Assembly (NCBI GenBank): GCA_030407005.1
Contig: JAUDYN010000003.1
Location: 2,666,001-2,730,000, forward strand
Direction of reading: 5' to 3'
DNA from: Desarmillaria ectypa
Lineage: Eukaryota; Basidiomycota; Agaricomycetes; Agaricales; Physalacriaceae
DNA: 64,000 nucleotides
Part shown: positions 23,415 to 39,216 of the stretch, in pieces
Numbering within the stretch: the first letter of the stretch is position 1
Layout: each line of letters opens with the position of its first letter
Translations under genes and position numbers: made by a program
Notes under the pieces: generated by a model
The model's database searches: none
What the model was told of the DNA's origin: nothing
What the model saw: only the letters and a program-made list of their open reading frames with translations

Positions 23415-23677
23415 CGGTTATACCTCTTCTGAACAACATTTGTGGGCGTGTATGATAGAATGAACTGAGACTTTCCATGCACGATAATGTATTGTATTAT
23501 CGATTTTGACATTTACAATCTTTCATCATCCGCCTTTCCAAGAGAAGAGTTGGGAGATTAATAGTTGTATGGTGTGTAGTAGTACGTGTACAGACAGGTA
23601 TACAAGATGAATGCGTATGTTCAAAGCAAATGCGGATATACATAGTACTATATGACGAAATAAACAGTCCCCGCCTT

Positions 23678-26600
23678 CTATGTCACTGGTTGTGATGGCC
23701 CAAACATCGATAATAATGATGTTAGATCCGCTATAGAAGCATTATTGCGTTACTCATCAAGGGCAACCGAATTAACTTACCCTTCTTCAATGGTTTGCTA
23801 AAGAATGCGTTCATGCCTGCACTCAAGCACAACTGCTTCGTAGACTCCTGGCAATCGGCACTCAAGGCCACAACTGGGGATGGATTGAGCGAGGCCGTGA
23901 TGAAAGTGAGTATATCTTACTTGGTAGCATAACCTGAGACTTCCGCTTGTTCTCCAGCATTCGTATCCGCTTGGCGGCCTCCACACCGTCGCATATGGGC
24001 ATATCTGAAAGAGAACGGTCAATGCGACACTGAGTCGTATATCATACTTACGATGATCAAAGAGTGCCACTGTGAAATATCCAGGATCCCGTGATTCCCA
24101 TTCTGTAAAAAGCTCGCTCGATAGAATCAGGGACACAAGTGATTTGATTCTACCTGAAATGGCTTCGTTTCCATTGGACGTTGCCGTTATATTCAGTTGA
24201 CACCGTTGCAATTGCTTGACGAGAAGTTGCTGAGCGATAGGGTTGTCTGAACCGGCTTCAGTTGACATCAATCTCAAAGAATGTCCACTCACCTTCCGCG
24301 ATGAGGACGTTGCCATATAGAGTACGTTGTGCCGCGGCGACGTTCTGCACGGCTTTAGAAACCTCGGTGGACGGAACACTCGGGATGGCGTTGGGAAGGT
24401 TCTTCAAGCCTGCAAGAGTCTGCAAGAGTCTGGCTTGGCGGGGTGGCTTTGTCATCTTGACAACGCCTGGCGTGTTGGTTCCAAAGATTGACTGTCGAGA
24501 TAGATTCGTCGTAGGAGTGTATAAATGAATGATTTTTGTATCTTGCAGAGCGCTGACATGAAGCGAACGCAGAAAATGTGCAAGCTCATTAGCATGCTCG
24601 TCCGACTGATCATCCAGAATGATGAAATCAAGCGGTGCATGAAGGTTGCTAAAGCTTCGAAGAAACATTTCTGCATCTTGCATGTTTGAGATGAGCGTGA
24701 CGGTAAAACCAGTAAAGAAAGTGTTCAGCAAAGCTAATGTAACACTGGACCCCGAGCAAACAAGGATTTGAGGCTGCTGTAAACTCGCCCTGAGGTTTTG
24801 AATGTCCAGTAAAAACTGAGCGATGTCATGAGATGTGAATAACATACGAAGAAAAAGATAACGTACCCGCTTCGACTCTTCTGAGTGAAAAATTTTGACG
24901 GGAATTGTGAACCAGAACATTGAACCTGCATGCAGTTCCGACTGTACCCCAATAGCACCGTTCATAAGTTTGACCAGTTGTCTCGAAATGGACAGGCCTA
25001 GACCAGTTCCACCAAAACGCCGAGTCGACGAGTTGTCGGCCTGTTGAAAAGGTACAAACAACAGTTCAACGTCGCTTGGCGAGAGTCCTATACCACTATC
25101 CCTGGTATATCGGTGTCAGTAGGAAAACAGTACAAGTAGAAAAACACCCTTACTGGATAACAAATTTGAGATTTACTTCATCAGAAGAGGACACGGACGC
25201 AGGGTTGGCAACCGAGCAGGATACTTGGACGTAACCATTCTCTGTGAACTTGACTGCGTTGCCAATTAGGTTCATGAGCACTGAAAAGAATATTGAGTAC
25301 ATGATCGTGGCCAATAGGCAAGCACTATTCATTACCTTGGCGGATGCGAGCATCGTCGGCATAAACCCCTGAAAATATCAACTGATGAGCCATCGAACGT
25401 TTGGATAGACTTACATGGCGGTACGTCCGGCTCGATATTGAAAGAGAGATCCAGTTTTTTCGCCGCCACGGGAAGCAACAATTCCATGCAATCCTAAAAA
25501 ATAAATGCGATGTTCTACCACGATCCTGCGTTGACTTACTGCGATAATGTTCTATACACTCTAAGTCGGCACCCAGATAAAGAAGTGACAACGAAACTTA
25601 CCTCCACCAAAAAGCCGCACGGTTCAAGCTTCAGGGCTGATAATAAAACCTAGTACCATTAATTGTCTGCAGCGTGGAATGAGCAGCTGACCTGAGGCTT
25701 CTAGCTTGCTGTAGTCGAGAATAGAATCAATGATCTACGACAAGTCAAGCTCGTTGCTTGTGCACAAGGAACAAGCACTTTACCTTCAACAGTAGTTCGC
25801 AAGATTGTTTTGCCGTTTGGACTTATAACATGTACATAAGTGATCTTAAAGAGTATCAATACGGGTTCAGGGTCGCACCAATTTCGCTTTGGCCAGGATT
25901 CAGCTCTGTTCCACTCAGTAGATCAAGAAGACCGTAAAAAGAGCTAGACAAAACCCATGAGTTGTCAGTAGCCGAGGCCCAGTAAAATCGACCAGACCTG
26001 AACGGGGTTCGTAACTCATGGCTCATTGACGCCAAAAAGTTACTCTTAATCTGAACATGAAAGTCAGCAATAGGCCAAGCTTGATTATCGAACAGGAGTA
26101 CCTTCGTGGCCTTAAGGGCGTCTTCTCGACTCTTACGGGCAGTTTCCAGAGCATCTCGCTGAGCAGCAATCATTTTCAGATTCTCTCTGGTGCTTGCTTG
26201 AACAGAACGAAAGAGAAGCGCGTTGGATATACTGATGCTCGCTTGTTGACACAGAAGTGTCAACATTATCACAATGTTCTGTGAAAATGAGTACTTCGAA
26301 GACACATATACTGTGCCGAATGTTTGACCACGGTTGCTGAAGATAGGTAAACATATGACTGATCGATAGACTGTCTGACGGGCCTCTGCTGCGAACCGAG
26401 AGTCAGACGCAGCATCATCGAATAGAAGTCGCTCCTTCGAGTTTATGGCTGTAATAGATATTAGGTCCAATGAAATAGGCCCCTCATATCTTCACGACAT
26501 ACTGTGCTGAATTATCGCTTTTTGTAAGGGATTTGCCAGACTTCTGACCGACCGTGGCTGCCTGTTACAAGTTAAACCAGGCGGCGGAAAACCATTGTAG

Positions 26601-29600
26601 AACGCACTCGTATACTTGGCACTGTTCGGGTGGTGTCATGCTCGTTGCTACAGTATAGTCTCCGTCTTCTCGCGTAATAACCACTAAGCGATGTCAGAAG
26701 ATCCTCATAAGGCCAGAATACTTTTCCTACCGCAAGTATTTTGAGAGCCAGAAGTTTCTTCAACATCATGAGTCAGCAACAGTTACAACATTTTCTTTTC
26801 AAGTACTTACCGGTCGCAATCTCTGTCAACCTTTGTAACGCTGTAAATGTGTCAGACTATTCTACAACGCGCAATAAGAGTAAAGATCAGACCTGAAGAT
26901 AAGTTGATGTCACTCGAAATATCCTTACTCCATTTCAAGATGGACGCAAGATCAGAGGCACTCAATGTTGATTCCTGCTCGTCACTCATAGTGGTCTTTG
27001 TCTGACCATAAGGGAAATTTGGATCGTCCACGGTGGCACTCTCGGTTTGAACAGCAACGTCGGACATGAATATAGGTCGTTTCAGAGGATACTGGGGCCG
27101 GCTTCCCACCACCGTATTGAGATAATTCCTGGTGTATCCGTTATACAGATGTCATGGGAGTGAAAGGAAAGGCGTTGCTTACACAATGCCTTGGGCTCCC
27201 CACTGAGAATGTCGAGATATGCCGCGACGCTGTAATTCGCTTCCCAGTCCTTCGACGCCTGTGCGTACGAAATGACACCCTTGCTAGATCAATTTGAGGT
27301 AAGCGGCAAAATCAAGGAGAAGAAAAAAGACAAACAAGATAGAGACCCCATCCCTCTTCCAAAAGCCAGTCATGGTTCACCGCTAGCCTTTGAACAATTA
27401 TTATGGCATGGTTTAGAGCAGGACCGAAACTTACTTGACGGCAGTGTCGTACTGCTTGTTAGCACTTGGCCTATTCAACAATGAAGACAACTCGGCGTCC
27501 TAAAAAAACGCTATCAAGCACTCCATGACAAAGACGTTAATGTTAGAAGTACCACGAGAGCCACCCATGTGCTGGTGTTCACCGGACTTGGAGACAACCA
27601 CCTGGTAAGAAATATAAGTATGACAAGCAGATGGTAGACGCAGGGGGATATACTTCTTGATAAACCTCTGATTGAGTTCAATCTGTTTTAAGTAACGGAG
27701 GCGTGTTTCTTCAGTAACGTTACGCTTTCTCATGCTAGATATCATGGCCAGGCTGTGGAAAAACAGACCATATCGGACGTGTCGGTGACTGAGACCATTT
27801 ATGTCAAGGCAAACTTTGAAGAGAACTGAGAGGCATACTGACTTTGGGTGCCTATCTCTGGTATCGTAGACGGAGAAACCGAGCTCTGCAGCTTCATCAA
27901 AAAATCCCAGGCAGTAGAAGCCAACGATCTGGTGTTATTTTCTCAATGTCCATAAACGGAGGAAGTCGCGAGGTGAATCACCTTGAAGGAATTATACCTT
28001 GGAGGGAGGAAGATGAAAATCAATGACGGGCGAATGGGCTTCGGTTGGCGATCTTACCAACTAAACGCAAGAGCCGGATTTCCTGACTGCTCTCGCAGCT
28101 GCATCAGATACTCAGCCTCGTTGAATGCATCTGTGTCGAAGGCAGTATCAGCAGAGCGGGCATAGGTGTAGCCCCCAAGAGCACGGATGACGTTGAGGCA
28201 GCCTAAAAAAATTGAGATCTGACTACTGGTTTGGATGAGTAGAATGCGCGCACTTTGTGCTAGTGCGATGATATCGGCTCCGCTAGCTGCCTGTTTGATC
28301 TCGTTGACGCACTAATGAAACATTTTCTGTCGGTGATGAATAACATGCAAACAACCGGTTTAAGACATACATCCTCTGCCGCAGTGACCAGTTCGTTTAC
28401 TGAAGCCACTTGAGCCTGATTTACAGACTTGATCCAGAACTACCGCTCACTATGTTCACAAACAAAAAGCCGCGTTATGATCGCATGGACTCGCGCGAAC
28501 GCGGTGTAGACCCTGGACGAAGCCGTCAAAATCGAAACGAGAACTGATGACCGATAAATCTCACCGGTCTCCTGCACTATTGCCGTACTGAATTGCCTCC
28601 TCTAAGCGGGGGATCATCGTGCTAATGTGCATACTGTCATACCCAGATACCATGCTACAATAGAGCACCTGCGCGCGACTGCGGGAATAGTTGAAACCTA
28701 TGTCCAGCTAAAGAGAAACGACAAACCATTTTTCACTGCTAGAACCATGCCTTTCTGCTATGCGTAAAGCTAGTCTAGCGAGATCAGCAGAAAATCGATA
28801 CAACTCTCGCTGCTCTGCGGCACCTACAATGCTTAAGGAGACATAAGGGTATGACAGAACAACGACATACCTCCAAGTGCCCAGAAGAAGCCTAGAGCAG
28901 TGCCCGGAGCCATTCCATTCCTGATGGCTACGTTTATCATCACTCTTCAGACAAATCTAGCCACTGACCGTAAGGCTTGTTGGATAGTCTGGAAGCATGG
29001 GTTACATCTCATAAGGGTTAAGAGATCCATCTGTCGTACTCACAGTCAATCCGATGACATCCGCAAAAGCAGGAGATGTACTCCAATACGCATTAGTGCC
29101 AGCATCATTCAACAGCTCGACGGCTAATAGATGTCTTGGGTCTGTAGTGCGTGGAATAGAGAGAATCTCATCAAACCCAACGGCTAGAATCTCATTCTTT
29201 ACTTCTTCAAACATTCTATCGGCCTTTCTCCTGGTCGGAGCAGGATCAATCTCCACACCTAGAATTTTCAATGCAAGCAAATTATCACTCAGGGCATCCG
29301 CAAAATTTCCTCGCATCCAGTGATTGCGGGATCTAAGCCGCAGGAGAGACCCTGTTTGCTCTGGCCGTTGAGCATGCAACATACAATCTTGGACCAACTC
29401 ATTCGAAGCAGTGTAATCCCCTAGGAGGACGTTGTTCAGAGACAGATGACAGCGTTGTATGACAAATGCTTTACCTCCCCAATTTGCTAGTCTGATATTT
29501 TGATGAGCTACATAAACTTGGAAAACAGATAGGACACTCACGATGCAATACGAGAGAAAAGTTGAAAAGTTCGCTGGGGATGTTCTGACCACGGATCGTC

Positions 29601-32600
29601 TCGAAGAAGAGAGCGCGCGCTATGGAAAGATCGGATAGCAAGCTAGGAAAAGACTTATCAATCCCGGTAACCCCCCAAGATGACGTCTTTGACATACTTC
29701 GTGGGCGCCCCTGGTCCATGCAGCCTCACCAGCTTCAATGAGAACAGACAAAAGTTCGTCTCTTTTGGGATGGTCGTGCAAAAGGGGAAGGCATCTAGAA
29801 TTCTGCGGTTGGCACATGGTATTGAAAGCATATGGCAGATACTTGCCGCTTGGCATGCTCCGCAATTCGATAAACATCCACCGGTGTCTCGTGCAACATC
29901 ATGAGGACGATCTGCGTGACAGAGAATGGTTCAGCGTTGATGCAAACAAATATTCTAAGATTAACACACTCTGAGAGACATTTTTGTGGCCACCTTCTCC
30001 GACAGGTTGGCAGCTTCAGCTTGTGCTGCCTGGCGGTATCGGTCATGCGCGAAACTGCACATGTCCCTAGCCCGCTGGATGAGCCATCCTTCATCAAGCG
30101 CTTTTTGAAGTCCTAGAATTGAATTTCGAGGAGTGTTAGTTGTATCCACTCTATGAAAAGACAGATAATCATCGTGTTCATCCTCGCTGCTGCTGCTGCT
30201 GCTGCCACTTGCATCCTCCAAATGCATCATCAAAGCCACTTCAGTGACTTTGAATCTATATATGACGCGGTCATGATATGTCACGCAATAGCCTCAAGAA
30301 AACGCACGGTTCTCCAAATAATGCAGCCCAAGTTAAGTATTTCCTAGCCTCTTTAGGAAGTTCCCTCAACTGTGAGACAAGAAATGTGAGATCTGTTGGA
30401 TCCAATGTTTTTTCGGTATCAAGGCTGGACTCAATGGCAGCCATATCATATCTATAGTCATTAAACACAAGGTCAGGTCAATCGTAGTTGAAGACGTACT
30501 GCCAGGAATTGCGTTCCCAATTAAACGTAATCTATCCGATGTTGCTATTAGTGGGAAATCTACAGGAGATGATTGTCATCGTACGAAGTTATGCCGGTAA
30601 AATGCATTTAAAATGCTGCGTGCCGAAAAGACGTTTCCTGAAGAAGCCGAGTAAATAAAACGAGACAGCGGCGCACAATCTTCCTTAGCCCGGTGGAGCG
30701 TTTTAGATACCAGCGACGAGATTGCGTTGTACGATAGTGGTTCCAAGGTGATCCAAGTTGGCTTAGAGCGACTGCTAAACATGGCCCGAACTCGCTCAAC
30801 GACGTCACTAAATATATAGTGAGTATAGAGTTCAATATGACGCGATGTGGATAGGCTCACGCTCTATCAGACCGAATTGTGGCGAAGATGAGCTGTTAAA
30901 TTGTTGAGACAATGAGCCAAACCGTATAACATATTCGACCGTACCATTCTACTCTTTGAGTTGATGAATGAAGACACAAGATCAAGAGTTCTGTCAAGCC
31001 ATTAGTCCCTTGCAAAGAGCGAAAAGGAAAGGCATACGATTCATCCGCTTCATGTAAGTCATCCAGAAAAAGGGCAAACAACCTTGTCTCGGCAACGACA
31101 GTAAAGACATTCTCCACCAGGGTTTGGAACCGAGCGCGTAACTCGCGACTTGATAAGCGCTCTTTTGGAGTGTCAAGGTGAATATCTAGAAGCGCCAAAA
31201 CATCCCTGAGCTCTGGTGTCCCTTGATATAAAAGGGGTGCATTTTGTATCTGAGGGCCCAAACGCTTCTTTAGAGCCGTAACGAATCGATGCACATCCGT
31301 ATGAAAGACCATCAATTGCCGAAGGACGGAAGAAAGACAACTGAGCTGCGCTTCGTTCGTAAGATGCATCGAAGGTGGAAAAGTATGGCTCACTAATGCC
31401 GAGAACGGCGCCGAATCGACATTCTGAAATTTGGCATGTCCCCATAGTCCATGTGCTAGGCAGCCTGATCAGCAAGTATTAATAAATCTAAAAAGATGAC
31501 GCACAGCGCCATTTAGCTTGATTGATCAGTATCATGGAACTTTTTCCGATACTGAATAGATGTTAGCCTATTGCCATAACCAGCAGGCGGACACTAACCC
31601 AGGAGGACCAGCAACTACAACTACCTGAGCTCGAGCCGTTCGGGGTCTTGAATGTAATGAAGTCCTGAGCAAACCGTCACCTGTTTGTAATGACGAAGTG
31701 ATGCTGGGCGACACGGAGCTTTGGTCGTAAGGTGTGCTTCTCGACACAGATCTGGCCACTTCAGGATTCATTATGGACTTCGATGATACACCGCTGCCCG
31801 AAGACCTGGAATCTGTGTGCTCCTCGCCGTTGCCTGTCTCTGTACCCTGGCTTCCGGATGACGATATCGATATGTATCCTTTTGATGCAGAGAAATGACG
31901 CGAAAAACTTGTGGACGTATTTCGGACTTAATCTTTCAGTTCATAACCTTTACGACACAGCAAAGTACACTTACTAACGTTCCTGATGAGCTCTAACTCT
32001 TTGTCACGTCCAAACTGAAATATATTTAGTGAACCAACGGTGGCATTAAGGCTAATCAGATCGCACCAAAACCAAAGGTATGGTGAATTCCTGTCAAGAA
32101 TGTGAATCAATGCATATCAACGAAAGGCAATTTACGTACCATGAACCTATCTTGTAACGCAATGTCGAAATGAGGTATGAGCTACAACCGGGTCAGTATA
32201 CGAACATACCAGGTGAAACCATCTTATACTGACTTCCGTAGCAGAAGTGTCAGCGGATGCGAACACTGCCAGGAGTAGTCGTCTCTGACACTCGATCAGG
32301 TCGGTTTTGAGACCATAAGCACTCTGATATCGTGAATCCGGATGCTTAGCCAGAAGCTGAGAAGACAAGAATGATGCTGCTGTTACTAAATAACTGGGGC
32401 AATGGAAAATGAAGGCATGCCTTGTCAATGATAGAAGCGAGAACTTGAGGCACATCACGTCGCACATCATGTACAGGCATTGGTCTCTTCTGCACAATGG
32501 AATGTAAGAGTTCAAGCGGCCCGCCTTCAAAAGGCATTTGGCCTCGTCCGACAAGCAAAGTCCAAAACATTATTCCAAGGGAATATAAATCCGTCCTGTG

Positions 32601-33668
32601 GTCTTGACTCGTGGTTTCGATACTGCCTGTTTGCTCCGGAGCAAGATAGCAAAGGGCTTCCTTCACTTTGACTTTCTCAGATTCATCAAAGGCTTTAAGA
32701 ACAAGTGAGGACGGAGAACCGGACTTTTCTAACGAGATGGCTCGGTTTCCAAAGTGAACAAAACGAACATTTCCAGAATGCGCATTAAGATGAAAGGCAT
32801 TAGCGCGGACTTACCGGGGGGGCAGTAGCGGTTAGTAATAAACCTACTGGGAATGAAGGACGTGTCCATTACCTTCGCGGTGTATTATGCCGGCCCTTGA
32901 TGTAACATGATTGATTTGTATTTTGGAAAACACAAAATCACGTACTTGTGCAGGCTCTCCAAACAATGCGTCGCTTGGATAGCAAACCTATAACGTCAAT
33001 TCTGATAGCTGGACAAGGATCGAAAACGACCGCGGACTTACTCCAAAAACGAGGCCAAATCCATGATATCGAAAGCTTCCATTTCCTCAGTGAAATCAGG
33101 CTCCTCAATTCCAAGCATGTAGATGTCTCCATGAGATGACGATGGCCGGACACGCGACATATCAGCCAGAAGTAGCTCGTTTATTTTGGATGGGGGTAGA
33201 TAGCGTCCGAGCAAGTTCGGCCCAGGATGAAACAACAGCAGCACGACGACATCGCCATTTTCTTTGGGTATGCTGAGGAAATCTATCATACGCAAGGCAG
33301 GATTGTCAGAGGACAAGGCCATTCTCCCGAGACTAGAAATCTTATTTTAGTTGTATCCACGAAGAAGTAGACGGTGACACACATGTGAGCCTCCCTCTCC
33401 AAGCACATTGAACCATTGGACTGAGCTGGAGATATCTTGGCTAGGACGTTCGAGCTGTCCTTCAGACTACTACCTTCCGCGAGATAAGTCATGCTACCGG
33501 TGTCCTCCCATGGCATGGCCTAGATATATACCGCATTTTACGAGCCCGTCATCATGAAGGGGGCAATCCACATACCTTCTCGAACGTGTATCCAGGAACA
33601 GAGAGTATGCCATCTGCCGGCCTGAAGTAAAGGTTGGGCAGTGTTGGAAGGCCAAATTTTCTGCGCAT
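23678..33668 (-). CDS. Giant hybrid histidine kinase: kinase-like + AAA-type ATPase + GAF + HisKA/HATPase + receiver (group-X/Mak-like)
   Basis: Sensor of the multistep phosphorelay, resembling fission yeast Mak-type and fungal group X kinases. About 60 exons, about 2,270 residues. Order: kinase-like domain, about residues 10-365 (Lys in VLAKIS; catalytic loop HREVRANAF; HFG for [20 protein letters not shown]); ATPase with GPPGIGKSS near 495 and [12 protein letters not shown]; helical TPR-like region to about 1500; GAF near 1570-1690 ([20 protein letters not shown]); coiled coil; H-box [11 protein letters not shown] near 1740; N-box [29 protein letters not shown]; a degenerate receiver-like segment (residues about 1980-2100); a final receiver with [19 protein letters not shown] and FSKPLKK. 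Exons near 28975-28969 and 28058-27929 are uncertain. The start at 33668 is tentative; an open frame extends upstream. Intron 32420-32357 appears to have a GC donor. Confidence 0.92.
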
Positions 33669-34039
33669 AGGTCTCCTAGAGTCAGCAGGAAGCCTTGATG
33701 GCAGACGTCCCTCCTCTACGAAGTCGGAGAAAATCGTGATTGGTCCGTGTACGAAGGCAAGAAAAGCTGCTCGGACTGGTGAGCACGCAACAGTACGATG
33801 CAGTCAGCTGGGTCTAGCCAGGTCCAAATACCGTTACGGGGCAAATATGGCAATATTGACATTCACCGTACGTCATGATAACCTTAATCCTGAGGACCCT
33901 GTACTTTGCAACTTTCGGTCAATAAATGCTCGCGTCGCGAGAAGTGTTTATTCGTGAAACATTTAGGGTAGTTTTACAGGGAAAAAGGGACCGAGGACAA
34001 TGTAGACGAAAGAATAACTAGAATACAAACATAATCGCA
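33669..34039. other. Tandem interval between hybrid kinase start and SUB2 stop
   Basis: Probably promoter and 5' UTR of the hybrid kinase. A minus-strand frame (about 33668-33806) is open in phase with the kinase start, so an upstream coding exon cannot be excluded. No RNA gene seen. Confidence 0.4.
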
Positions 34040-36070
<2,031 letters not shown>

Positions 36071-36299
36071 ATTGTTTTAAAAGTCGAAAAAGCAAGCAGA
36101 AGGGGTGATGAAGAGACGAGACAAGGAAGGTTGGAAACGTCGTGCACTAGTTAGCTAAGCAGTGACAAACACAGCCATGCGGCGACGCACGGACCACATG
36201 GCTTCTTGGTCAATCACCACCGTAAAATTTGAGAGCATACGTTTTCAAAATACATTACAAAGCAATTGTACAATGGAGCCTATGTGCAACGCTAAGAAT

Positions 36300-39216
36300 T
36301 TAGGCAATAAGATTCTTTGCTCTTTCTACCAATCCGACGACATCCGGTTCGTCCTTCAGAAATTCATGAGCTTTCATCAAGAGATCATCCCTTAGCTCCT
36401 TCTGGTCGTCCATATGTTTCATCAAAAAGGCAACATACAACACTGTCGCCCATGTCTTTTCATCGATAGGCGATAACTCCGCTTCGTGAACTGCGCGTTC
36501 TCCAACTATTCGCTGAAAAGAATCATCTAGCCTAAAAGATCCATCAAACTGCTGCAACCGCATCAGATCAATAATGTTGGGTGGTACGACGGGAGGTGCA
36601 TCTGGTGGAGATGCAGGATGTATAAGATGTGGAAGATTATCGCGTTCTGCTTCCGGAGCCAAGCTGGCATGCTCATACTGTGGAGACGGGCTTCGCTGGA
36701 GGCAAACATCTTCTTCAGACATGGGCGGGATATCGCTCCATTCTGACCACTCCGAGCTGGAACTCTCAAGGGAGCTCATGGTTGAGTATGTCTCGTACCC
36801 ATCATCCTCTGACGGACCAGGGCGATAGTTAGAGGATATCCTTGAGCTCGGGAAAGAGGTAACCGAAGGCGATTCGCTGGCCCAAGAGCTGGGTACGACC
36901 CGATTGTTTCTAGGTGTAGAGCTCGAGAGAGCATTCCAAAAACTAGAAAGAATCCTTGTGATTCCGGATGATATATTTTGAACATTGGACATCCCACCAT
37001 CAGCGATGGTACGCGCACTGTTAGCGCTGGTTCGGTCAGAGGAGTCTCGTCGAGGTCTCTCGTTATCAGGATCAACGGCAACAAAGGATGTGTGCCGGCT
37101 GGCAAGTTGATATTCCGTTCCAAGTCTGATGATGGTGGCTTTCCGTATATCCGAGTCAGAAACATTTCGGTCAAATGGAATGGGAGGTGGCGCAATTTTG
37201 GCTTCGTGCTCTTGAATCAACCACCAAGCAGCTAGGGTATGTACCATGGGATGTCCTTGATCAGAATCGACAAGCTGAATTAGACGTATAGGAACTGAAA
37301 GCTCAAATGGTTCATTGGTGTCGTGGCGGCGCCCGCGAAGGGTGACAGCTCTGGGAGCAACAGCCCCTCTGATCTGTATGATAGCATAGACGACAAGACG
37401 GACTCCAGCATGGATATCATTGATTATAGTAGGTGCCTGTTGAAGCACGGGTGGAGGGCGTAGGACCGCTGTACGCGTGGCATCCGGTGTAGAAAAATTG
37501 ACAGATACAGGCGACATCAAGGACTGATCCACAATGCCCCAATCTATTGCAACGTCCTGTACCAATGATGTTCGACCCGCCCGAACGAGGTGTGCACATT
37601 TCCCCATGATGTCCTCCGTTGCTGTTGCAAACAGACACACACCGTTACCGGCTCGAGCGATGCCTTCGCACATTGCAGAGGAAACAGTTGACCCTATTCC
37701 TAGGGTATACACTCGAAGTGGGGTATCAGAACCTTCTACAGTCTCACGAACTAACTGTGTTGTTCCATCAATGTCATGAGACTATAAACAGACTTTCAGC
37801 ACCCAAATACTACGATGCTCAAACGCGACAGACCTCTCCATCCGTTAGAACAAAGATTGCGGCTGGATACTGATGTTGGCGAGATTCAAAAGTGAATTTC
37901 AGAGCTTGACGAACATCCGTGCCCCCATAGTTAGCTTCCATATTGTCAATGTGCGTCGTCTGTGCAGCAAGATAACCGGGTTAGGTCATTGCAGTTTGGA
38001 AGAGATTAAAACGCACGGCATCGTCAAGCGTACGTTGACTATAAGCTTGACTTGTGGCCCATAATCCGTCGACGTCGCTACCAAAACTCATGATATTGAA
38101 TGTTGTACCCTGCTGTGGGAGAACCCTCAACAGCGATGCCAATGTATCCTTTGCGGTTTCAATTCGGCTGCCAGACATGCTGCCACTTCTATCCACGAGG
38201 AATAGATATTCCTGAGCACTGATGGGAGGCAAATCGAACTTTGGCACTATTGTGAACTGCAGAGCAAGGGTGGCACCCTGCCGTCTGCCGCTACCTCGAC
38301 TAACCTCGGCGAAGCAGCGTGGCGCATCAAGCTTGTCTGCTTGTACTATGAGAACGAAATCCCTGGCTAGGAATGTCTTCGAGCGGAACCTGACCGTTGA
38401 CCTACGACGAGATGGGCGACCGCGATCGGTAACATACTTTGTCTCAGATATTTCATCCGCGTGTGTCGGGCTGGCGATTTGTCGGATCTCACCACTGGTC
38501 TGAATGTCGACCTTGACACGAATCCGTGTTGTCGCGGAAGCCGATACCGCAGAAACTATATCTGGAGGTGGCGGCTCATATCTTTTGCCGACGCACATGG
38601 GAAGTTGAAAGCGGATTGAATCCTCGCGGGAATCGTTCATGAGGCTCATAACAAACTGCATGTGACAATCAGCCCACACAGACCTACACGAATAAAGTAA
38701 ATACATACAACCACTTTGATTATTGCTGTCTCCCTTGGTAGAATGGATCCGATAGATATCGTGAAGACTACGCAAACAGTTAATGAAGTTTGTCATTTCA
38801 TCACTTGTGTAGAATACCGTACTATCATCTGTGACCCATTCCAGCAATCCTGTAAAACGCCCACTGGCAACTGCCTGTTCATGCTCTTCACGAGCCTGTA
38901 ACTTCTCTTTCGCAATACCAGTGATAACTCTGCCCCTGGACGTTCGCATTTCGAAGGAGCATATTGCAGCACTAGCGGGTACGGGGAAGTAATATCGTGC
39001 CTTACTGGTAGGATGGTCTGATGGGTTGATATAAGTTTGGCTTAATGTTACTCTGCTGCTGACTATTGAAGACAAATGAGTGAAATGTTCATAAATACCA
39101 ATAAAGCCGCACAAACCATCAAGAATGAGGACCTTGGCCGACATCTCTTCAAGAGGCAGGCGGATCGTATCTCCCGGAACACCACCATTGTGTACTATTC
39201 CATTGAACGGTTCCAT
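36300..39216 (-). CDS. VIT and von Willebrand factor A domain protein (VWA5A-like)
   Basis: Intracellular VIT-vWA protein; biochemical role unknown. Five exons: 39216-38823, 38767-38709, 38655-38017, 37959-37834 and 37781-36300, 899 residues. The N-terminal VIT domain (about 30-160) includes SRVTLSQTYINPSDHPTSKA, YYFPVPASAAICSFE and SILPRETAIIKV. The vWA domain (about 290-480) has a complete metal-ion-dependent adhesion site start, DRSGSMSG, then FNIMSFGSDV, GGTDVRQAL and FVLTDGE. A central mixed region leads to a Ser-rich linker and a conserved C-terminal segment of about 80 residues (LQQFDGSFRLDDSFQRIVG and KTWATVLYVAFL) that resembles the C-terminal block of VWA5A/PARP4 proteins. No signal peptide, so not a secreted adhesin. 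Confidence 0.9.
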
